Assembly (NCBI GenBank): GCA_013205335.1
Contig: JABMNB010000285.1
Location: 1 to 5,135, forward strand
Reading direction: 5' to 3'
DNA length: 5,135 nucleotides
Source of the DNA: Rhodospirillales bacterium
Lineage (GTDB): Bacteria > Pseudomonadota > Alphaproteobacteria > Reyranellales > Reyranellaceae
The first letter of the stretch is position 1, and the number at the start of each line of letters is the position of its first letter. Shown one piece after another: positions 1 to 5,135 of the stretch. A program made the position numbers and the translations under genes. The notes under the pieces are model-generated. The model saw nothing but the letters and a program-made list of their open reading frames with translations, did no database searches and had not been told where the DNA came from.

Positions 1-801
1 ATCGTGCTGAGCGGCCTCGAGTACAGCGCCGTGGATGCCTTCGAGGGCCAGTACCGACTCGCCGAGCTCAAGGCGCGTGCCTTCTCGCAAATGAAGGGCC
101 TCGATTTCCTCGCGGTGCCGACCGCCGGCACGATCTACCGCCTGGCCGATCTCGAACGCGAACCGGTGCTCTACAATTCGCATCTCGGCCACTACACCAA
201 CTTCGTGAACTTCTTCGGCCTGTCGGCGCTCGCCGTGCCGGCGGGCTTCCGTCCCGATGGCATGCCGTTCGGCATCACGCTGATCTCCGGCGCGAACGCC
301 GAGCGCGCCCTGCTGGCCTTCGGGGCCCGCTGGCAACGGGCGGTGCCCTTGCCGCTGGGCAAGACGATGAGCCGCCTGCCGCTGCCCGAGACCGATCCGG
401 CCGTCGCGGAGGATCGCGTGCCGATCGCCGTGGTCGGCGCGCATATGAGCGGCCTCCCCCTGAACGGTCAGCTTCTGGAGCTGGGCGGACGGCTGCAGAG
501 CGCCGGCAAGACCGCGCCGGCCTATCGCTTCTACGCCCTGCCCGGAGGCCCGCCGCAGCGGCCCGGCCTGGTGCGCGTGACCGAAGGCGGCGGCGCCATC
601 GAGCTGGAAGTGTGGAGCCTGCCCGCCACCAGGATCGGCGACCTGCTGCGCCGGATTCCCGCCCCGCTGGGTCTCGGCATGGTGAGCCTGGCCGACGGTA
701 CGGCCGTTTCCGGTTTCCTCTGCGAGGCGCATGCGACGCAGGGTGCGAAGGACATCACGTCGCTGGGCGGCTGGCGGGCCTACGTCGCGACGCTCGCGTA
801 G
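1..801 (+). CDS. atzF: Allophanate hydrolase, C-terminal part (5' end outside window)
   Basis: Allophanate hydrolase splits allophanate (urea-1-carboxylate) into ammonia and CO2 in the cytoplasm. It is the second step after urea carboxylase in ATP-dependent urea use, and it also ends s-triazine and cyanuric acid breakdown. The visible 266 residues show the end of an amidase-signature domain (about residues 1-120), including the proline/glycine-rich stretch LSALAVPAGF and GMPFGITLI. A separate C-terminal domain typical of AtzF follows (about 140-266), starting at VVGAHMSG and continuing through YRFYALPG, PGLVRV, EVWSLP, IPAPLGLG, GFLCEA and ITSLGGWRAY. The family is about 600 residues long, so more than half the protein, including the Ser-Ser-Lys catalytic triad, lies to the left. 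The frame is open from base 1 and ends at TAG 799-801. The GTG at position 4 is internal, not a start. The two-domain match makes the identity strong; a plain amidase would lack the second domain. Confidence 0.93.
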   Translation: MVLSGLEYSAVDAFEGQYRLAELKARAFSQMKGLDFLAVPTAGTIYRLADLEREPVLYNSHLGHYTNFVNFFGLSALAVPAGFRPDGMPFGITLISGANAERALLAFGARWQRAVPLPLGKTMSRLPLPETDPAVAEDRVPIAVVGAHMSGLPLNGQLLELGGRLQSAGKTAPAYRFYALPGGPPQRPGLVRVTEGGGAIELEVWSLPATRIGDLLRRIPAPLGLGMVSLADGTAVSGFLCEAHATQGAKDITSLGGWRAYVATLA

Positions 802-851
802 CGCGCCGCCCTTCAATTGCGGGGCGCCGGTCTGCTAGGGTCCGCTCCTTC

Positions 852-860
852 GAGGAGAGG
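852..860 (+). promoter_or_regulatory. Ribosome binding site of the SDR gene, partly in a small hairpin
   Basis: The purine-rich GAGGAGAGG lies 10 bases before the ATG at 871 and supports that start over the in-frame TTG at 817. The AGGAG at 853-857 can pair with CTCCT at 845-849 around a three-base loop, which could partly hide the site. The remaining AGAGG at 856-860 stays free. The spacing is slightly long. Confidence 0.6.
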
Positions 861-870
861 AAACGAACTC

Positions 871-1623
871 ATGAGTGGAAAAATCGCCGTCGTCACCGGC
901 GCGGGCAGCGGCATCGGCCGCGCTTCGGCGCTCGCCCTGCTGAACAACGGCTACAAGGTCGCGCTGGCGGGCCGCCGCAAGGAGGCGCTGGACGAGACGG
1001 CTGCGATGGCGGGCAACAATGCGCCCAACGCCCTCGCGGTGCCGACCGACGTTACCAAGCGCGACGACATCGTGGCGCTGTTCGCCAGGGTGAAGGCGAC
1101 CTGGGGCCGGCTCGACCTGGTGTTCAACAATGCCGGCGGCGGCGCGCCGCCCGTGCCGCTGGAAGACCTGCCCTACGAGACCTGGCTGAACGTCCTGGCG
1201 GCGAACCTCACGGGTCCGTTCCTGTGCACGCAGGAAGCCATCAAGATCATGAAGGACCAGACGCCGCGCGGCGGCCGCATCATCAACAACGGCTCGATCT
1301 CGGCGCATGCGCCGCGGCCTTTCTCGGTGGCCTACACCTCGACCAAGCACGCCATCACCGGCCTCACCAAGTCGACGTCGCTCGACGGCCGCGCCTACGA
1401 CATCGCCTGCGGCCAGATCGACATCGGCAATGCCGTGACGCCGATGACGGAGCGCATGACCAAGGGCGTGCTGCAGCCCAACGGCACGACCATCGCCGAG
1501 CCACGCATGGACGTATCCGCGGTGGCCAACGCCATCGTCTACATGGACAGCCTGCCGCTCGACGCCAACGTGCAGTTCATGACCGTGATGGCGACCAAGA
1601 TGCCGTTCGTGGGTAGAGGTTAG
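871..1623 (+). CDS. Short-chain dehydrogenase/reductase (SDR) family oxidoreductase
   Basis: This is a 250-residue classical SDR: a single Rossmann-fold, cytoplasmic NAD(P)(H)-dependent alcohol/ketone oxidoreductase. The cofactor glycine motif TGAGSGIG is at residues 9-16. Arg35-Arg36 after the second strand favours NADP(H) over NAD(H). NNAG is at 86-89, and the catalytic tetrad fits Asn112, Ser142, Tyr155 and Lys159 (YTSTK). The substrate is not readable from sequence. The usual Pro-Gly segment after the catalytic helix is replaced by CGQIDIGNA (180-188), which I think marks a proteobacterial subgroup. Length is normal for the family. The ATG at 871 was chosen because it has an RBS and starts just before the first beta strand. 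The gene lies 69 bases after the allophanate hydrolase stop on the same strand, with no clear terminator or promoter between, so co-transcription is possible. A role in urea metabolism is not implied. Confidence 0.92.
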   Translation: MSGKIAVVTGAGSGIGRASALALLNNGYKVALAGRRKEALDETAAMAGNNAPNALAVPTDVTKRDDIVALFARVKATWGRLDLVFNNAGGGAPPVPLEDLPYETWLNVLAANLTGPFLCTQEAIKIMKDQTPRGGRIINNGSISAHAPRPFSVAYTSTKHAITGLTKSTSLDGRAYDIACGQIDIGNAVTPMTERMTKGVLQPNGTTIAEPRMDVSAVANAIVYMDSLPLDANVQFMTVMATKMPFVGRG

Positions 1624-1674
1624 CGGGCGACTTGGAACTGAGGCAGTGAAGAATCGCCGACCATAGAGAATAAT

Positions 1675-1802
1675 CCGTCGTCTCGACCGTAGCCGAGCGC
1701 AGCGAGGCGGAGCGGAGAGACCTTTTTTCCGCAGGCTTGGAGCGTTCGGTGGAAAAAAGGTCTCTCCGCTCCGCACCTTCGGTGCTCCGGTCGAGACGAC
1801 GG
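1675..1802. repeat. Long imperfect palindrome between convergent genes
   Basis: The outer arms 1675-1689 and 1788-1802 are perfect 15-base reverse complements. The inner arms 1707-1730 and 1751-1774 are perfect 24-base reverse complements, separated by a 20-base loop (1731-1750). Between outer and inner arms, the left side has 17 unpaired bases and the right side 13. The right insert, with its flanking base, can fold into a small CACC-TTC-GGTG hairpin (1774-1784). The inner stem ends in CCTTTTTTCC on the left arm, with the matching A-run on the right. The element sits between the stops of the SDR gene (1623) and the hydroxy-acid oxidase gene (1836), so it would form a strong hairpin in both transcripts. 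No ORF of significance lies in 1624-1833. It resembles dispersed intergenic palindromes of Alphaproteobacteria more than a plain terminator, because the T-run is inside the stem rather than after it. Confidence 0.85.
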
Positions 1803-1833
1803 AGTTTTGGAGACGGACCAAATCCGCCTGCGA

Positions 1834-2928
1834 TTAGTAGCCCTCGTCCTGGAGGTTGAGCAGCGGGAACGCGCTGTGCACGCCGGGGACACTGGTCGGC
1901 ATGGCCTTAGCGATGTAGCTCCTGTCGAGCTGCGCGAGCGACGAAACGCCCAGCAGGCCCATCACCTCCCTCATCTCTTCCTCAAGAAGCTCGATCACGC
2001 GCTCGATGCCAGCGGCACCGGCGGCGGCGAGCCCGTAGCAGTAGAGACGGCCGAGACCGACCCAGTCGGCGCCCATGCAGATCGCCTTCACGATGTCGCT
2101 GCCGCGGCTGAAGCTGCCGTCGACGGCGACCTTCGCACGGCCCGCCACGGCCTCGACGATCTCGGGCAGCACGTCGGCCGATCCGCGTCCGTGGTCGAGC
2201 TGGCGACCGCCATGGTTGGAGCAGTAGACCGCCCAGACGCCGTGCTGGCAGGCGATCTCGGCGTCCTCGCCGGTGCCGATGCCCTTCAGCATGAACTTCA
2301 CGTCGGGGAATTTCTCGCGGACCGCGATGAAGTTCTTCCAGGAGAATGCCGCCTGATGGTCCTGTCCGGTGGCCGCGGCGCGCCACGACTTCACGAAGCG
2401 CTTGGCGATGTCGCGTTCGCGGCGGCTGTAGACCTGCGTGTCGACGGTGATGCAGAAGGCGTCGTAGCCCGCGTCCATCGCCTGCTTCACCCGATCGGCG
2501 ACCCAGGCATCGTCACCACGGACGTAGAGCTGGTAGATCTTGGGGCCGCTGCCGCCCTTGACGATGTCCTCGAGCTTGAGGGTCGTCACCGAACTGATCA
2601 GCATCCCCACGTTGCCCGCGCCCGCACCCTGGGCGACGGTGATGCCGCCGTTGGGTTCGAAAGATTCGAGCGATCCGACAGGCGCCAGCATCACCGGCAG
2701 GCGGATCTTGCGGCCGAACATTTCGGAAGACGGATCGATGTCGGACACGTCGCGCAGGACACGCGGCTTGAAGGCGATCGAGTCGAGCGCCATCCTGTTG
2801 CGACGCAGCGTGGTCTCGGTTTCGGTGCCGCCGATCAAATAATCCCAGATGTTGGGATTGAGCCGGATTTTCGCCGCTTTTACGATCTCGTGTAGTGTTA
2901 CGAAGTCGCTTTCCAGGCCGCTCGCCAT
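1834..2928 (-). CDS. FMN-dependent alpha-hydroxy-acid oxidase/dehydrogenase
   Basis: The 364-residue product belongs to the FMN-dependent alpha-hydroxy-acid dehydrogenase family (glycolate oxidase, lactate dehydrogenase LldD, mandelate dehydrogenase), TIM-barrel enzymes that oxidise 2-hydroxy acids to 2-oxo acids. Aligned by eye to spinach glycolate oxidase from memory, the active-site residues are all present: Tyr30 (WDYL), Tyr135 (QLYV), Asp163 (TVDT), Arg170 (RRE), Lys215 (LKG), and His239 and Arg242 in SNHGGRQLD. Two FMN-site motifs are unusual: the common DGGxRRG reads DGSFSRG (270-276), and GRP reads GRL (293-295). The loop between the RRE motif and FSWKN is about 20 residues shorter than in the plant enzyme and shows no membrane segment, so a soluble protein is likely. 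The ATG at 2928 is preferred because GAGGGA (2932-2937) precedes it; the in-frame TTG at 2976 would add 16 residues and lies upstream of the likely transcript start. The substrate is unknown. It is divergent from the binding-protein gene. Confidence 0.92.
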   Translation of the reverse strand: MASGLESDFVTLHEIVKAAKIRLNPNIWDYLIGGTETETTLRRNRMALDSIAFKPRVLRDVSDIDPSSEMFGRKIRLPVMLAPVGSLESFEPNGGITVAQGAGAGNVGMLISSVTTLKLEDIVKGGSGPKIYQLYVRGDDAWVADRVKQAMDAGYDAFCITVDTQVYSRRERDIAKRFVKSWRAAATGQDHQAAFSWKNFIAVREKFPDVKFMLKGIGTGEDAEIACQHGVWAVYCSNHGGRQLDHGRGSADVLPEIVEAVAGRAKVAVDGSFSRGSDIVKAICMGADWVGLGRLYCYGLAAAGAAGIERVIELLEEEMREVMGLLGVSSLAQLDRSYIAKAMPTSVPGVHSAFPLLNLQDEGY

Positions 2929-2958
2929 CGTTCCCTCGAATCTTTCAATTTCGACGGT

Positions 2959-2987
2959 TTTCTTGCGCGTCTCCAACGCCCCGTCAA
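2959..2987 (-). promoter_or_regulatory. Candidate sigma-70 promoter of the hydroxy-acid oxidase gene
   Basis: Read on the minus strand, TTGACG (2987-2982) matches the -35 consensus at five of six bases. After a 17-base spacer, AAGAAA (2964-2959) is a weak -10 (three of six). Transcription would begin near 2952, giving a leader of about 24 bases before the ATG at 2928. This fits the RBS and excludes the TTG at 2976 as start. The weak -10 would suit an activated promoter, but that is inference. Confidence 0.4.
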
Positions 2988-2995
2988 CGTGGCGT

Positions 2996-3028
2996 CACAG
3001 GCGACAGGCATTGACGATGACGCCTGTG
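2996..3028. promoter_or_regulatory. Inverted repeat in divergent control region, candidate operator
   Basis: CACAGGCG (2996-3003) and CGCCTGTG (3021-3028) are perfect 8-base reverse complements, 25 bases centre to centre. The left arm lies between the two back-to-back -35 boxes. The right arm lies in the spacer of the rightward promoter. A dimeric regulator bound here could control both genes. No regulator gene is in the window, so the protein is unknown. An RNA hairpin role is less likely, because the repeat lies upstream of both predicted transcript starts. Confidence 0.4.
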
Positions 3029-3039
3029 GGCGATTTTAT
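3011..3039 (+). promoter_or_regulatory. Candidate sigma-70 promoter of the solute-binding protein gene
   Basis: TTGACG (3011-3016) is a five-of-six -35 box. A 17-base spacer is followed by TTTTAT (3034-3039), a four-of-six -10 box. Transcription would start near 3046, leaving a leader of about 68 bases before the ATG at 3114. The ATG at 3042 would be excluded from the message, which supports the shorter protein with its N-terminal signal peptide. Confidence 0.5.
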
Positions 3040-3101
3040 CGATGTTGGGCATCCGCTCGGCGGAACACGCAGGATCGTCCTGCTTTCCGTGGGCAACCGG
3101 T

Positions 3102-3107
3102 GAAGGA
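3102..3107 (+). promoter_or_regulatory. Ribosome binding site of the solute-binding protein gene
   Basis: GAAGGA lies six bases before the ATG at 3114. It decides the start against the in-frame ATG at 3042, which has no comparable site and would bury the signal peptide behind 24 extra residues. Confidence 0.7.
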
Positions 3108-3113
3108 CTTGAG

Positions 3114-5018
3114 ATGAAGAGACGCGTTCTGACGGCAGCACTGGTCTTCGCATGGATGGCGGGGCCTGCCTTCGCCGCCGATCCCGTGCCCGTGCTCCAG
3201 GAAACGCCGATGTTCGCCGACCAGGTGAAGTCCGGCGCGCTGCCCGCGGTCGACAAGCGCGTTCCCCAGCAGCCCTGGGTCGTCACCTACTTCGCCGGGG
3301 GCGAGGGTCCCGGTCAGCAGGGCGGCCAGCTCAACATGCTGGTGGCCAGTGCGCGCGATACGCGCCTGATGACGATTTTCAGCTACACCCGCCTGATCAT
3401 CTACGACGACAAATTCAAGCTCAAGCCGGACATCCTCGAGAGCTACGAGGAGAAAGACGGCCGCGAGTTCACCTTCAAGCTGCGCGCCGGGCACAAATGG
3501 TCGGACGGCCAGCCCTTCACCACCGAGGATTTCCGTTTCTTCTGGGAAGACATCGCGACCAACAAGGACATCTCCAGCGGCGGGCCCAACGTCGAGCTTC
3601 TGGTCGACGGACAGCCGCCCAAGGTCGAGATCATCGACCCCCTCACCATCAAGTACACCTGGGAAAAGCCCAACCCGTACTTCATCGAGAGCCAGGCGCG
3701 CGCCGCCCCGCTCTTCCTCTTCAGGCCCGCCCACTATCTGAAGAAGTTCCACGCCAAGTACACGCCCGAGGCCGAGATCCTGAAGTCCGCCAGGGGCGGC
3801 CAGCAGAGCTGGTTGGCGATCTACCGCCGAAACGACGTGATGTACGCCAACGACAACGTCGATCTGCCGACGCTCAACCCGTGGGTCACCACCACGGCGT
3901 CGCCGGCGCAGCGCTTCGTCTACGTCCGCAATCCCTACTATCACCGCATCGACGCGAAGGGGCAGCAGCTTCCCTATGTCGACCGGGTGATCTTCACGGT
4001 GGCGGCGGCGAACCTGGTGCCGGCCAAGGCAGGCCTCGGCGAGGCCGACCTGCAGCCGCGCTACCTCAACATGCGCGACTACACCTTCCTGCAGAAGAGC
4101 GCGCAGTCTTCGGGCGTGAGCGTGCGCTTGTGGGAGGCGGGCTCGGGCTCGCAGATCGCGCTCTATCCCAACCTCACCGCCAACGACGCGGAGTGGCGCA
4201 AGCTGATGCGCGACGCGCGCTTCCGCCGGGCGCTGTCGCTGGCGATCGACCGCGAGGAACTTAATCAGGTCGTCTATATCGGCCTGGCCAAGCCCTCGAA
4301 CAACACGATCATGCCGCGCTCCGATCTGTTCAAGCCCGAGTATGCGACCAAGTGGGCGAACTACGATCCCAAGCTGGCCAACAAGCTGCTCGACGAGATC
4401 GGCCTCACCAAGAAGGACAGCCAGGGGTTCCGCCTGCTGCCCGACGGCCGCCCGGCGACGATCGTCGTCGAGTATGCCAGCGAGGAGACCGAGGACAACG
4501 ACGCGCTCGCGCTGATCGCCGACAACTGGAAGAAGATTGGCATCAAGATGCTGACCAAGCCGCAGACCCGCGACAACTTCCGCCTGCGCACCTTCTCGGG
4601 CGAAGCGATCATGACGGCCTTTGCCGGCGCGGTGACGGCCGTGCCCACGGTCAACACGAGCCCCAAGGAGTTTGCGCCGACCATGCTGGGCGGCCTGCAA
4701 TGGTCGCGCTGGGGCATGTTCGTGGAATCCAAGGGCAAGCAGGGCGAGAAGTGCGACCTCGAATCGGCCTGCAAGCTCCTCGACTACGTGAAGGAATGGG
4801 AAACGGGCGCCACGCCGGAAGAGCGGCGCAAGGCCTGGGACAAGATCCTCGCTTCCAATGCCGACGAAGTCTTTTCGATCGGTACGGTCAACGGCGTCCG
4901 CCAGCCGATCGTGGTCGGGCCAAAGGTGCGGAATGTGCCGAAGGAAGGCTATTACGCCTGGGATCCGGGCGGCTATATCGGCCTCTACCAGCCGGACACG
5001 TTCTGGATCGCCAAGTAA
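3114..5018 (+). CDS. ABC transporter substrate-binding protein, family 5 (peptide/nickel type)
   Basis: This 634-residue secreted protein belongs to bacterial extracellular solute-binding protein family 5, the DppA/OppA-like receptors that deliver peptides, nickel complexes, sugars or other ligands to an ABC permease. Residues 1-21 form a Sec signal peptide: MKRR, a hydrophobic core, and AFA before Ala22. There is no lipobox cysteine, so the mature protein is a free periplasmic protein. The family signature is at about 121-147 (FKLRAGHKWSDGQPFTTEDF followed by FFWEDI). The second conserved block is at 369-393 (RFRRALSLAIDREELNQVV). The protein is longer than the ~500-540 residues of DppA/OppA and closer to YejA-like members. 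The only cysteines of the mature chain, Cys547 and Cys553, are close enough for a disulfide. The ligand cannot be predicted. No permease or ATPase gene follows before the terminator. The gene is divergent from the hydroxy-acid oxidase gene, which hints at shared control. Confidence 0.93.
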   Translation: MKRRVLTAALVFAWMAGPAFAADPVPVLQETPMFADQVKSGALPAVDKRVPQQPWVVTYFAGGEGPGQQGGQLNMLVASARDTRLMTIFSYTRLIIYDDKFKLKPDILESYEEKDGREFTFKLRAGHKWSDGQPFTTEDFRFFWEDIATNKDISSGGPNVELLVDGQPPKVEIIDPLTIKYTWEKPNPYFIESQARAAPLFLFRPAHYLKKFHAKYTPEAEILKSARGGQQSWLAIYRRNDVMYANDNVDLPTLNPWVTTTASPAQRFVYVRNPYYHRIDAKGQQLPYVDRVIFTVAAANLVPAKAGLGEADLQPRYLNMRDYTFLQKSAQSSGVSVRLWEAGSGSQIALYPNLTANDAEWRKLMRDARFRRALSLAIDREELNQVVYIGLAKPSNNTIMPRSDLFKPEYATKWANYDPKLANKLLDEIGLTKKDSQGFRLLPDGRPATIVVEYASEETEDNDALALIADNWKKIGIKMLTKPQTRDNFRLRTFSGEAIMTAFAGAVTAVPTVNTSPKEFAPTMLGGLQWSRWGMFVESKGKQGEKCDLESACKLLDYVKEWETGATPEERRKAWDKILASNADEVFSIGTVNGVRQPIVVGPKVRNVPKEGYYAWDPGGYIGLYQPDTFWIAK

Positions 5019-5041
5019 CGAACGCCGAAACACAAAGAGAG

Positions 5042-5067
5042 AGGCCCCTCCTGCGAGGGGCCTTTTT
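5042..5067 (+). terminator. Intrinsic terminator after the solute-binding protein gene
   Basis: A perfect 9-base-pair, GC-rich stem (AGGCCCCTC 5042-5050 with GAGGGGCCT 5055-5063) closes a four-base CTGC loop and runs directly into a T-tract (5063-5067). It starts 24 bases after the stop codon. This ends the transcript of a single-gene unit, so no downstream transporter gene is likely to be co-transcribed. Confidence 0.9.
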
Positions 5068-5102
5068 CTTGGAGTCGTGTCGTCTCAAGTCGACTCGCAC
5101 CA

Positions 5103-5135
5103 CCTCAACCTGAGGAGGCCCGAAGGGCCGTCTCG
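5103..5135. repeat. Start of a REP-like palindromic repeat, cut by window edge
   Basis: Two short hairpins lie in tandem: CCTCA-ACC-TGAGG (5103-5115) and GGCCC-GAA-GGGCC (5117-5129), followed by GTCTCG at the edge. From memory this resembles abundant intergenic repeats of Bradyrhizobium/Bosea/Reyranella-type genomes that begin CCTCA-CCTGAGGAG and contain GTCTCGAAGG. The right part lies beyond the window, so neither its full length nor its copy number can be seen. Confidence 0.6.

Noticed and set aside
803..827. Possible terminator between the allophanate hydrolase and SDR genes
   Set aside because: GCGCC (803-807) can pair with GGCGC (823-827), but the stem is short and interrupted and no T-run follows, so I do not call it.
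612..1616. Open frame of 334 codons on the plus strand in another frame across the atzF-SDR junction
   Set aside because: It overlaps two recognised genes out of frame and encodes Arg-rich low-complexity sequence without motifs.
1626..1658. Short inverted repeat GGCGA / TCGCC just after the SDR stop
   Set aside because: A 5-base stem with a 23-base loop is expected by chance at this GC content.
835..1821. Open frame of 328 codons on the minus strand over the SDR gene and the palindrome
   Set aside because: It is antisense to a clear SDR with a full motif set, and its Arg/His-rich translation has no recognisable domain.
1807..2895. Open frame of 362 codons on the plus strand opposite the hydroxy-acid oxidase gene
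   Set aside because: The minus-strand product has all the catalytic motifs of a known family. The plus-strand translation is low-complexity His/Arg/Asp-rich text of the kind produced by antisense high-GC frames.
2929..2976. Longer oxidase starting at TTG 2976 (16 extra residues)
   Set aside because: It uses a rare start codon, lies upstream of the predicted transcript start, and the ATG at 2928 has a good RBS and fits the family's N-terminus.
3036..5033. Very long open frame (665 codons) on the minus strand opposite the binding protein gene
   Set aside because: It mirrors the real gene in a high-GC region. Its translation is rich in Arg, Val, Leu and Asp without family motifs, while the plus strand has a signal peptide, RBS, family signatures and a terminator.

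Overview
The window looks like chromosomal DNA from a high-GC alphaproteobacterium. The codons are strongly G/C-ending, and the non-coding DNA carries palindromic elements of a kind I associate with Bradyrhizobium, Bosea or Reyranella-like genomes. That lineage guess comes from memory and is of low certainty. There are four genes and no RNA gene, CRISPR array, transposase or phage gene.

Layout. Positions 1-801 (+) hold the C-terminal ~266 residues of allophanate hydrolase (AtzF), the second enzyme of ATP-dependent urea breakdown; its start lies left of the window. After a 69-base gap comes an SDR-family oxidoreductase (871-1623, +). Positions 1624-1833 separate the ends of two convergent genes and contain a 128-base imperfect palindrome. 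The minus-strand gene (1834-2928) encodes an FMN-dependent alpha-hydroxy-acid oxidase or dehydrogenase. A 185-base divergent intergenic region (2929-3113) has a candidate promoter facing each way, with an 8-base inverted repeat between and over them. The plus-strand gene (3114-5018) encodes a secreted family-5 ABC solute-binding protein. It is followed by a clear intrinsic terminator and then by the start of a short REP-like palindromic repeat that runs off the right edge.

How the genes relate. AtzF belongs to urea nitrogen use, and the SDR may simply be co-transcribed with it. The oxidase and the binding protein share a control region. A reasonable but unproven reading is that they respond to the same signal, perhaps a hydroxy acid or a compound that yields one. 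The binding protein has no permease or ATPase gene beside it in the window and ends at its own terminator, so it looks like an orphan receptor that would use a transporter encoded elsewhere.

I found no convincing previously undescribed system. The points most worth a second look are the divergent control region, the long palindrome between the convergent genes, and the altered FMN-site motif of the oxidase.
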